A DNA stretch of 41,419 nt from Planctomycetota bacterium (lineage in GTDB: Bacteria; Planctomycetota; UBA1135; UBA2386): assembly GCA_020425925.1 (NCBI GenBank), contig JAGQRB010000772.1, positions 1 to 41,419 of the forward strand, read 5' to 3'. The translations under genes and the position numbers were made by a program. Under the pieces are notes generated by a model that searched no databases, had not been told where the DNA came from, and was given only the letters and a program-made list of their open reading frames with translations. This document shows, piece after piece, positions 16,953-24,781 of the stretch. The first letter of the stretch is position 1; each line of letters opens with the position of its first letter.

Positions 16953-19274
16953 ATGAACCTCCTTCGTGTCCTCGTCGCCGGTTCGACCGTCGCGACGACG
17001 CTCTGCTCGCCGCTGGCTGCCCAACGGCCGGACGCAGCGAACATGCCGCGGGCGGTGCCTCCCGCCGCCGATCTCCGCATCCCGATCCACACCGCCGAAG
17101 CCGATCTCGGTCAGCCGTACGGCATCTGGGCGGCCGGCACGGAGTACAAGGTCTCGTTCCACGACGGCATGACGTTCGTGCCGCGGCTCGGCGGCAGCTA
17201 CCCTCACAACCAGCCGCTGTCGTGGCGCACGACCTCGGTCCGGCGCGGCGCCGAGGAGCTGCTCGCCGCCGGGGAGCGCCCGCGGCGAGCTACTTCGGAC
17301 TACCGGTGCGAGTATCGGTTCGCGGCGTTCACCGAAGCCTACGACGTGCTCGCGAACGGCCTCGAGCAGACTTTCGTTTTCGAGGAGCTCCCGGGCAGTG
17401 GCGACCTCGTGATCACGGGCGCGATCGATTCGCTGCTCGCGGCTGACCACGCGGCACCCGCGCATCAGGATCTCACCTTCCGCGACGGCGACGGATTGGC
17501 GATCGTGCGCTACGGCAAGGCATGGGTCCGTGACCGGAGCGGCGCCAGGATCGGGATCGCGACGTCCTGGGATCACGGCGAGGTCACGCTGCGGGTGCCT
17601 CACCGCTGGCTCGCGCACGCCGAGCTGCCGATCGTCGTCGACCCGATCCTGGCGACGCTGTCGAGCATCCACGGTTACATCGCGCCGGTCGCCATCGCGA
17701 CGGTCGACGTCGGCCGCGACGACGACGCGACGGCCGCGAACGTCATGACGGTCTGGTCGGTGCGGTTCTCGATCCTCGACTGGGACGTCGTCGCGCGTCT
17801 CACCGATGACGACTACACCCCGCGCGGCATCGTCTACAGCGACCTCTCGACCACCTGGGTCGCCGACCAGCCGTGCTGCGCCTACGTCGGCGGCGCCGAT
17901 CGATGGGCGCTGGTGTTCCGCCGCCACTTCACGAGCGGCTCCGCCCAGAGCCAGCTGCGCTGCCACGTGCACGCCAGCGGCGATACGACTCTGGGCACGA
18001 GCGTCCTCGCGGTGCCGTCGCCGACCGGCAACGACTGGCGCCCGGACGTCGGCGGCGTCGAAGGCGGTGCGGCCGGAACCAAGGCGCTCGTGGTCTTCCA
18101 GCACGAGAACAACGCCTTCGCGTTCTCCGACACTGCCGCGAGCGACGTCTACGGCAGTCTGCTCGACCTGACGACACCGACCGGGAGCTTCGGTTCTCGC
18201 TTCCCGATCGAGGTGTCGCAGTTTCGCGACAGCGAGCGCCCTACGGTCAACCAGGTCGCCGAAGGCGGCGCCTCGTGGTCCTGGGTCTGTGCGCTGCAGA
18301 ACTACGACAACTCGCTGTTCCCCGAGGACTGGGATCTGAACGTCCGCCGCATCGGCAGCGACGGCTCGATCGCGTCCGGGGTCTGGAGCAGTGACCTCGC
18401 CAGCGGCGGGGCGTACCACCAGCTGCAGCCCGTCGTCGAGGGCAACGCGGGTCGCTACGCCGTGCTGTTCGCGACCGCGGACACCACGGCCGCGCCGGGC
18501 AAGATCACCGGCGTGCTCGGCGACCGAATCTGGCTCGAGCGTTTCGATTGGGCCCATGGCGCGAGCGCTCCGGATCCCGCGGGCGACCGGCAGCCCGTGA
18601 CGCTCGACATCGCTCCGACCCGCGACCTCGCGACCACGGGCCTCGGCTTCGACACGATCGACGACTCGCACTTCGCCGCACTGTGGATCAGCACCGAGGT
18701 CGTCAACCCCGAGCCGCGCTACGCGATCTGCGGCTACAGCGGTGCCGTGACCGAGGGCCCGGCCGTCGCGTCGACCGGTTGGATCACCAAGGGCGCCTGC
18801 ACGTTCGACAACGACCGCGGGGAGTACCGCATCGTCCTGAGCAACGACAATCCGGTCACGTCGGTGATCTGGGGGACCACGCTCGAGTACGTGCAGCCGC
18901 CGCCGACCGTGCTCAGCGGCGCGGGGTGCAGCCCGACCGTGTTGCGGTGGCTCGGCAACCGAGGGATCGGCTCGGAGACCGAGCGGATCGCGGTCGTCGG
19001 CGCCCCGGCCGGTTCGGGACACTTCGTCCTCGTGTCGCTCGCCGCGGCCAACCAGCCGATCCTCGACCCGGCCGTCGCAACGGGCTGCAGCCTGCTCGTC
19101 AGCAACGGGGCGGCGTTCCTCGGCACACTCGACTTCCAGGTCGGCAGCACGCCGTCGTGGTCGTTCGCGCTGCCCGAGTGGTTGCCGCCGACGACGCTCT
19201 ACCTGCAGGACTGGATCTTCGACGGCAGCCGGTTCGCCGCGACACAGCGGCTCGAGGTGCCGGTCGTTCGGTAG
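16953..19274 (+). CDS. Large exported protein, inverted paralogue of the one encoded at 11252-13558
   Basis: 773 residues from the ATG at 16953, with a signal peptide ending near SPLAAQ. The N-terminal region repeats the motifs of its paralogue: RIPIHTAEADLGQPYGIWAA, YKVSFHDGMTFVP, FTEAYDVLANGLEQTFVF and LPIVVDPIL. The middle shares GNDWRPDVGGVEGG, SERPTVNQVAEGGASWSW and DLSTTW with it, but the two copies have diverged considerably. The C-terminus has ATGCSLLVSNG and LYLQDWIFDG, the recurring module, ending VPVVR. A repeated W/D strand pattern suggests a propeller; no enzyme motif is visible. The start is chosen by the signal peptide, the frame being open further upstream. The following kinase gene is on the same strand 68 nt downstream but appears to have its own promoter box. 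Confidence 0.82.
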   Translation: MNLLRVLVAGSTVATTLCSPLAAQRPDAANMPRAVPPAADLRIPIHTAEADLGQPYGIWAAGTEYKVSFHDGMTFVPRLGGSYPHNQPLSWRTTSVRRGAEELLAAGERPRRATSDYRCEYRFAAFTEAYDVLANGLEQTFVFEELPGSGDLVITGAIDSLLAADHAAPAHQDLTFRDGDGLAIVRYGKAWVRDRSGARIGIATSWDHGEVTLRVPHRWLAHAELPIVVDPILATLSSIHGYIAPVAIATVDVGRDDDATAANVMTVWSVRFSILDWDVVARLTDDDYTPRGIVYSDLSTTWVADQPCCAYVGGADRWALVFRRHFTSGSAQSQLRCHVHASGDTTLGTSVLAVPSPTGNDWRPDVGGVEGGAAGTKALVVFQHENNAFAFSDTAASDVYGSLLDLTTPTGSFGSRFPIEVSQFRDSERPTVNQVAEGGASWSWVCALQNYDNSLFPEDWDLNVRRIGSDGSIASGVWSSDLASGGAYHQLQPVVEGNAGRYAVLFATADTTAAPGKITGVLGDRIWLERFDWAHGASAPDPAGDRQPVTLDIAPTRDLATTGLGFDTIDDSHFAALWISTEVVNPEPRYAICGYSGAVTEGPAVASTGWITKGACTFDNDRGEYRIVLSNDNPVTSVIWGTTLEYVQPPPTVLSGAGCSPTVLRWLGNRGIGSETERIAVVGAPAGSGHFVLVSLAAANQPILDPAVATGCSLLVSNGAAFLGTLDFQVGSTPSWSFALPEWLPPTTLYLQDWIFDGSRFAATQRLEVPVVR

Positions 19275-19328
19275 AGCCGGCGCAGGCCGCCGAGGCGGCG
19301 GCAACGGCGCTCCCGAGCCGCATCGCGC

Positions 19329-19334
19329 TATCAT
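19329..19334 (+). promoter_or_regulatory. -10-like box TATCATCCG for the kinase gene
   Basis: TATCAT followed by 8 nt and the ATG at 19343, with no Shine-Dalgarno sequence. The nonamer TATCATCCG recurs upstream of the sigma-factor gene (21729). A nearly leaderless transcript is inferred. Confidence 0.45.
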
Positions 19335-19342
19335 CCGACCCG

Positions 19343-21715
19343 ATGTCCGACGACGAGCACGACGAATCCGGAGTCGTCGCGACGTTCCTGCTGGCGCTGC
19401 TCGAGGACCGTGCGCGCGGCGAACGACACGGCGTCCTGCACTACCAGGCGCTCTATCCCGGTTACGAGGCGGCGATCGCGCGCGAGTTCAACGGGCTCAG
19501 CGCGCCTGTCGAGGCGTCGGCCGGGTCGTCCGGCGGCGAGCCCGACAGCGGCCGCTACCGCATCGAGGGCGAGATCGGGCGCGGTGGCATGGGAATCGTC
19601 TACCGCGCGCTAGAACCGGGTCTGCGGCGCAGCCTCGCGCTCAAGCGCCTGCGCGCCGCGGCTTCCGATCGTGATCGCGCGCGCTTCGTCGAGGAGGCCC
19701 GCGTCACCGCGCAGCTCGATCACCCCGGCATCGTGCCCGTGCACGAACTCGGTGCGGACGCGGACGGCCGTGCCTGGTTCACGATGCCGCTCGTTCGCGG
19801 TCGCACGTTCGCCGACGTGATCGCGAGCCTGCACGGTGGCGACAGGCTGGATTTCGTGGGCTCGGCGTTCCGCACCGCCCTCGACGTGCTGGTGCGCGTC
19901 TGCGAGGCGGTTGCATTCGCGCACAGCCGGGCGGTCGTGCACCGCGACCTCAAGCCGAGCAACGTCATGGTCGGGCCCTTCGGCGAGGTCTATGTGATGG
20001 ACTGGGGCCTCGCCCAGGTCGGCAGGAGCGAGTCCGTGGCCGACGTTGCCGCCCCGGTCGGTTCCGACCCCGACACCGACCCCGACACCGCCGCGCTGAC
20101 GCTGGCTGGCGAAGTCGTCGGCACGCCGCACTACATGGCCCCGGAGCAGGCGCTCGGTGGCACCGTCGACCGGCGCGCCGACGTCTACGCGGTCGGCGCG
20201 ATGCTCTACGAGCTCGTCGCCGGCCGCGCGCCGTTCGCCAACGCCGGCGAACGCACGTCGTCGCGCGAGGTGCTCGACCGGCTTGCCGCCGGCCCGCCGC
20301 GACCGCTGCGCGAGATCGCCCGCGACGTGCCGAACGAGCTCGCCGCGATCTGCGAACGGGCCATGGCGCGCGAGCGCAGCGGCCGCTATGCGACGACCGA
20401 AGCACTGCGCGAAGACCTGCGGAACCATCTCGACGGCCGGGTCGTGCGAGCCTTCGAACGAGGGCGCTGGGCCGAGCTGCGCAAGTGGATCGGCCGCAAC
20501 CGCGGTATCACCCTGGCGGCGGCGGCGGCGGTGCTCGCCCTCGCGATCGGGCTGTTCGTGAGCATCGCGCAAAGCGGTCGCGCGCAGCAGGAGGCCGACC
20601 GGGCCAACCTGAGCTTTCGCGCTTCGGTCGATGCGGTCCACGCCATGCTCGCCCGCGTCGGCAACGACGCACTCGACGAGATCCCGCAGGCGACGGAGGT
20701 CCGCCGCGACCTGCTCGCCGATGCGGTGGGCTTCTTCGACCGCTTCTTGCGCGAGCGACCCGAAGATGGCCATCTGCGGCGGCGCGCGGCCAATGCTCAC
20801 TACCAGATCGCCGCGATCTACGAGCGCCTCGGCGATCACGACGCGGGTTCGATGGCGCAGGCGCGCACGCTCGAGCTGTGGCAAGCCGAGTTCGCCGACG
20901 ACCCGGATGACGCGGAAGCGCGGTTGATGCTCGCGATGAGCCACCAGCAGGCCGGCGCCGTGGCGCTCAACGCCGACGATCGCGACGCCGCCGAGCGACA
21001 CCTGACGCGGTCACGAGCGATCCTCTCGCCGTTGATGACGCCAGCGGCCGACGAGGCCGTGCTCGATCTGGCGAGCTCGATCGAGAACTCGCTCGCGCTG
21101 CTCTCCTACCGCGGCAGGGACCACGCCGCCGTCGAACGGCATGCCGGGCGCGCGATCGAGCTCTGCCGCGAACTCATCGAGCGCTTCGGCGAAGCCCATC
21201 TGGCGCGGCTCGGGCAGGCTCACAACATGCTCGCTGCCACGGCGGCCGGTCGCCGCGACCTCGCCGGCACGGCGCGCCAGTTCGAGGCCGCGATTGGCGC
21301 CTTCCGGCGGGCGACGGCAGCCGGCCCGTACGACTACGACGCGCGGTCGGGTCTCGCGCTCGCGCTGCGCAACCTCGCGAACACGCTGCGCGAGCTCGAT
21401 GACGACGATGGCGCGGTCGTCGCGCTCGACGAAGCGATCGAGCTCGGCCGCACCAACGTCGCCGACTTTCCCAACATGCCCGCGATGCGGCTCCGACTAG
21501 CGGATGCGCTCTCGCGGCGGGCGGCGGCAGCGCGCACCGCCGGGCAGGCCGAGGCCGCGGTCGCATTCGCGCGCGAAGCGCTGCTCTCGGCCGAGCAGGC
21601 CGCCCGCAGCGTGCGATCGGGTCGCGAGGCCGAGAGCATCGTTCGCGCCGCACGAGAAGAACTCGATCGTTCGTTGCAGGCGGCGGGCCGCCCGGCGACC
21701 GATGCCGGGCGATGA
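19343..21715 (+). CDS. Membrane-anchored Ser/Thr protein kinase with TPR-like C-terminal region
   Basis: 790 residues. The kinase domain covers about 72-365: glycine-rich loop GRGGMG (79-84), Lys101 in ALKRL, HRDLKPSN (200-207, catalytic Asp202), DWG (220-222, typical of planctomycete kinases in place of DFG), APEQ (266-269) and DVYAVGAMLYEL (280-291). All essential residues are present, so it should be active. An ~70-residue N-terminal segment resembles the short leader common in kinases associated with ECF sigma factors. One membrane helix lies at about 389-409 (ITLAAAAAVLALAIGLFVSI), followed by an extracytoplasmic or long linker region of helical TPR-like repeats (LGDHDAGSMAQARTLELW; FEAAIGAFRRATAAGPYDY). 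The ECF sigma gene starts 33 nt downstream, so the kinase probably controls that sigma factor, directly or through an unseen partner. The start is placed at the ATG after TATCAT. Confidence 0.92.
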   Translation: MSDDEHDESGVVATFLLALLEDRARGERHGVLHYQALYPGYEAAIAREFNGLSAPVEASAGSSGGEPDSGRYRIEGEIGRGGMGIVYRALEPGLRRSLALKRLRAAASDRDRARFVEEARVTAQLDHPGIVPVHELGADADGRAWFTMPLVRGRTFADVIASLHGGDRLDFVGSAFRTALDVLVRVCEAVAFAHSRAVVHRDLKPSNVMVGPFGEVYVMDWGLAQVGRSESVADVAAPVGSDPDTDPDTAALTLAGEVVGTPHYMAPEQALGGTVDRRADVYAVGAMLYELVAGRAPFANAGERTSSREVLDRLAAGPPRPLREIARDVPNELAAICERAMARERSGRYATTEALREDLRNHLDGRVVRAFERGRWAELRKWIGRNRGITLAAAAAVLALAIGLFVSIAQSGRAQQEADRANLSFRASVDAVHAMLARVGNDALDEIPQATEVRRDLLADAVGFFDRFLRERPEDGHLRRRAANAHYQIAAIYERLGDHDAGSMAQARTLELWQAEFADDPDDAEARLMLAMSHQQAGAVALNADDRDAAERHLTRSRAILSPLMTPAADEAVLDLASSIENSLALLSYRGRDHAAVERHAGRAIELCRELIERFGEAHLARLGQAHNMLAATAAGRRDLAGTARQFEAAIGAFRRATAAGPYDYDARSGLALALRNLANTLRELDDDDGAVVALDEAIELGRTNVADFPNMPAMRLRLADALSRRAAAARTAGQAEAAVAFAREALLSAEQAARSVRSGREAESIVRAAREELDRSLQAAGRPATDAGR

Positions 21716-21728
21716 TGCGCGCCGCGGG

Positions 21729-21734
21729 TATCAT
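21729..21734 (+). promoter_or_regulatory. -10-like box TATCATCCG for the sigma-factor gene
   Basis: The hexamer sits in the 33-nt gap between the kinase stop and the sigma ATG (21749), 14 nt before the latter. Its identity to the box at 19329 suggests that both genes answer to the same sigma factor, perhaps by autoregulation. Confidence 0.4.
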
Positions 21735-21748
21735 CCGGCGGCCTCTGC

Positions 21749-22387
21749 ATGACCGCGCCCTCCGATCCGCTTCCGCCCGCGCTGCGTGCGCGCGACCTGC
21801 CCGCGACCACGATCCAGCTCGCGCGTGCCGTCGACGGCGACGCCGACAGCCTGGCGTGGATCGTCGAGCGGCTCTCGCCGGCACTCCGGGCCTATGCGTC
21901 GTATCGGATCGGCCGTGTTCTGCGGCAGCATCACGATCCCGACGACCTCGTGCACGACGCCTGGCTCGCGGTGTTGCCGAAGCTGCGCGAGCTCGTCGCC
22001 GGCGAGGACCGACGACGCACGCCGGTGCTGCTCAAGTACCTGTCGAACACGATCCTGTTCCGCATCCGGGACCTCGCGCGACGCCACGCGCGCGGCGCGC
22101 ACGAGCCGGCGGCGGCGGCGGGCGAGGTCCCGGCGGCGATCAGCGGGGCGGTGACCCGCGCCTTCCGGCGCGAGGTGCGCGACGAGCTGCACCGGCAGCT
22201 CGACGAACTCGATGAACGGGATCGCGAGATCCTGCTGCTGCGCGGCATCGAGCAGCTCTCGGCGAAGGCGACCGCGACGCTGCTCGGCCTCGGCGTCGAA
22301 GCCACGCACAAGCGCTATCAGCGCGCGCTAGCGCGGCTGCGCAGCCGGCTGCCCGAGTCGATCTTCGTCGAGCTCGACGACGGCTAG
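21749..22387 (+). CDS. ECF-type RNA polymerase sigma factor
   Basis: 212 residues. Sigma region 2 spans about 25-112, with the region 2.2 core DPDDLVHDAWLAVL (63-76) and LLKYLSNTILFRIRDLARR (94-112). Region 4 spans 154-201: LDERDREILLLRGIEQLSAKA then THKRYQRALARLRSRL, the helix-turn-helix that binds the -35 element. Regions 1.1 and 3 are absent, as expected for ECF factors. A linker with many Ala and His residues separates the two domains. There is no anti-sigma gene nearby; the upstream kinase is the likely regulator, as in known ECF-kinase pairs such as EcfP-PknT of Vibrio. Here region 2.2 keeps its acidic residues, unlike EcfP, so the mechanism may differ. It converges with the next gene, the stops being only 12 nt apart. 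Confidence 0.9.
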   Translation: MTAPSDPLPPALRARDLPATTIQLARAVDGDADSLAWIVERLSPALRAYASYRIGRVLRQHHDPDDLVHDAWLAVLPKLRELVAGEDRRRTPVLLKYLSNTILFRIRDLARRHARGAHEPAAAAGEVPAAISGAVTRAFRREVRDELHRQLDELDERDREILLLRGIEQLSAKATATLLGLGVEATHKRYQRALARLRSRLPESIFVELDDG

Positions 22388-22398
22388 GACGGGGCGCT

Positions 22399-24585
22399 TC
22401 ATCCGCCGATCCGGATCTTCAGTCCGCCGGCGGCATGGACCCCGCCCGGCGCGGCGCCATCGAGCACGAGCCACTGCTGGTAGAAGCGGAACAGGTGAAG
22501 ACCCGGATCGTTCGGGATCGTGATCGATGCGGTCGCGACGCCGTTGGCATTCGTGATGAACCAGAGCACGCCGAGGTCGCCGGTCGTCAGACCGGTGCAG
22601 CCGACCGCTCCGAACGGCGACAGATCGATGTTGGCCGGAGCGAGCGCGAAGCCGCAGGGCGCGATGTGCGACGGTGGCGCATTGCGGAGCTGGATCGCGA
22701 CCGTGCTGTCGATCGCGGGGTCGAACAGTGACGTCGCGAGCAGGCCACCGCATGGTGCGCCGTAGGGTTCGACCGTGCCGCGGCACCACGGACCGTTGAG
22801 CCGCAGGTCCATCGCGAACGCCTGCGGCCCGAGGTTCGCCGTGGTCGCGTTGGGGTCGAGTCGGTGCACGATCCGCGCGACGCCCGGGTGGAAGTGGCCC
22901 GCCGCCGGTCGCCCGATGTTGCCCGCCGCCAAACCAACTGGCGTGCGGATGTCGACGACCAGTGGACCCTGTGTCGGATCCCAGCGGAACGGCTGGTCGA
23001 GGGTCACACGGATCGCGAAGTCGAACGGCCCGAAGGTGCTCTGACTGTAGTCGGCGCTGACGACGCCGTCGAACGCGCGCACGCGGTCGGCGCCGTGGTT
23101 GAGGTCGAACGTGACCGCCAGGTTCGACAGTGGATTCGCGGCGGTCGACAGATCGATCGTCGCCGGGAACGCTGCCGGACCGTAGTCGGTCGCGGTGTCC
23201 TCGAGCCTCCAGCTCAGGTGGCGGATCAGGATCGGCGTCGAGAGACCGAGCGCCGCCTGCCCGTAGAAGTACTGCGCGCGCAATCCCGAGGCGGTGTCCC
23301 ACGGATAGGCCGTCGCGCTGAGACCGGAGCTGCCGTTCGGCGGCAGCACCGGCGACGAGGTCGAACCGATGCCGAGCGTCAGCGCGAAGTTCTGTGGGCC
23401 GAAGGTCGCCGTCGTCGCGAGCGCGTTCGCGGTGTTGGCGATGCGCGCGACGTCGGGATTGCCGGTCGGCTCACCCTCGAAGGCGGTCGACGTCGGGCCC
23501 GTGACGTTGCGAACCTGGAGGTCGACGACGAGCGAGCCCAGCTCGGGGTCGTACTCGAACTCCCGCATCAGCGGTATGGAAGCCTCGAAACCGCTGACGC
23601 TGGCCGTGGCCGAGAAGTCGTGCGTCTGCCAGAGGCCGTCGTAGACGACCATCTCGTCGTTGCCGTGATTCTGCCCGAAGGTCGTCGACATGTTCTGCGG
23701 CAGGTTCGGCGCACCCGTCGAGAGCGAGACCTTGATGTCGTAGACCCTGGCGCGGTGGGTGGCGCTGGCCGGGATCCGCCAACCGAGTCGCGTGATGCGC
23801 CGCGCCTCCGAGAAGCCGACGGCCGCCGGGCCATAGACGTACATCGCGCGCGTGCCGGTGTTCGGTTGGATGTTCCACGGCAGCGCGCTGCCGGCGGGGT
23901 GGGCGATCACCGACGGCGCGCCGATCGTGTCGATCAGCAGGTCGAGCACGGGGGCGCGGCGGTCGACGCCGCTGGCAGGGTAGTTCGCGGTGGTGGAGCC
24001 GGCGCTCGAGGTGTTCGCGATCAACCCGTAGGACTCGCTCCCGTCCGTCACCGCGTCGCAGAACAGCGCCGCACCGCTCGCCGATTGCACGCGGAAGTCG
24101 AGCAGGAGCGGGCCGCAGCGCGGTTCCCACGTGAACGTCGGGAAGAAGTAGATCCGCACCTCGGACCGATGCGGTGGCGCGCCGAGCGATCGCGGCGTGG
24201 CCTGGACCAGGCCGTTGAACACCTGGGAGCGATCCGGGCCGTGGTTGTCGTCGAACGTGCGCGAGAGCTGGGTCGGCGAACCGGGGCAGGTCGAGACGTC
24301 GACCGACACGTTCCAGCTGCCGAGCATCACCGCGGCGAGCGGGCCGTCGGGGCGGAACGCGATGCCGCGCATCGCCACCGGACCGTCCTGGTCGAGCGTG
24401 TCGCGACCGTAGGCGATCTGGATGCGACGGGGAGCGCCGCCGAACGGGAACTGCGAGGAATCGTTGCCCTCGGCGAGACGAGCGCGCGCGGGCAGGACGG
24501 TTTGCAGGCGGAAGTCGTCGGACTGGGCCGGCAACAGGGCCGCGCCGGCGAGCAGCGCGATCGGGACGAATGTCGAGTGCAGCAC
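22399..24585 (-). CDS. Exported protein with three tandem ~170-residue repeats (GTG start)
   Basis: 728 residues from a GTG at 24585. That start is preferred because GGAGG lies 5 nt upstream and the signal peptide (LHSTFVPIALLAGAALLPAQ) begins there; the frame to 24987 crosses the divergent promoter region. The mature protein consists of three similar units: the markers FDDNHGPDRSQVFNGL, FGQNHGNDEMVVYDGL and FDLNHGADRVRAFDGV recur, each followed by (E/D)P..GPL(L/V)(L/V)D and then by a tail with ARI and a repeated Asn-Thr. No named family was recognised; a beta-sandwich repeat is inferred. The final ~125 residues are the recurring module (VEPYGAPCGGLL, GAVGCTGL, NDPGLHLFRFYQQWLVLD). The role is probably structural or adhesive at the cell surface. 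Confidence 0.8.
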   Translation of the reverse strand: MLHSTFVPIALLAGAALLPAQSDDFRLQTVLPARARLAEGNDSSQFPFGGAPRRIQIAYGRDTLDQDGPVAMRGIAFRPDGPLAAVMLGSWNVSVDVSTCPGSPTQLSRTFDDNHGPDRSQVFNGLVQATPRSLGAPPHRSEVRIYFFPTFTWEPRCGPLLLDFRVQSASGAALFCDAVTDGSESYGLIANTSSAGSTTANYPASGVDRRAPVLDLLIDTIGAPSVIAHPAGSALPWNIQPNTGTRAMYVYGPAAVGFSEARRITRLGWRIPASATHRARVYDIKVSLSTGAPNLPQNMSTTFGQNHGNDEMVVYDGLWQTHDFSATASVSGFEASIPLMREFEYDPELGSLVVDLQVRNVTGPTSTAFEGEPTGNPDVARIANTANALATTATFGPQNFALTLGIGSTSSPVLPPNGSSGLSATAYPWDTASGLRAQYFYGQAALGLSTPILIRHLSWRLEDTATDYGPAAFPATIDLSTAANPLSNLAVTFDLNHGADRVRAFDGVVSADYSQSTFGPFDFAIRVTLDQPFRWDPTQGPLVVDIRTPVGLAAGNIGRPAAGHFHPGVARIVHRLDPNATTANLGPQAFAMDLRLNGPWCRGTVEPYGAPCGGLLATSLFDPAIDSTVAIQLRNAPPSHIAPCGFALAPANIDLSPFGAVGCTGLTTGDLGVLWFITNANGVATASITIPNDPGLHLFRFYQQWLVLDGAAPGGVHAAGGLKIRIGG

Positions 24586-24590
24586 GGGAG

Positions 24591-24595
24591 CCTCC
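24591..24595 (-). promoter_or_regulatory. Shine-Dalgarno GGAGG that fixes a GTG start
   Basis: GGAGG on the minus strand lies 5 nt before the GTG at 24583-24585. No ATG in this frame sits near the signal peptide. Confidence 0.7.
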
Positions 24596-24781
24596 GGGTC
24601 GGGAGCGGCAAAGGCCGGGGAAGCGACGCCCTCCGCCGACCGTTCGCGCTTTTCGCGCGGCGGCCGGTCGTGACTGCGAGACTGCGGGCCGTGACCTGAT
24701 GGGATGACTCTCGACGCGCCCGTTCCGCGCATTCGCGATCCCGATCCGAATATTCGCGTCCTCGTGCTCGAATGGCGGCCC

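Noticed and set aside
16737-19334. 865-codon minus-strand open frame
   Set aside because: It is the antisense shadow of the exported paralogue encoded at 16953-19274, which has a signal peptide and a recognised homologue.
22864-24699. 611-codon plus-strand open frame
   Set aside because: It is antisense to the triple-repeat exported protein; its composition is dominated by Arg, Val and Gly with no domain.
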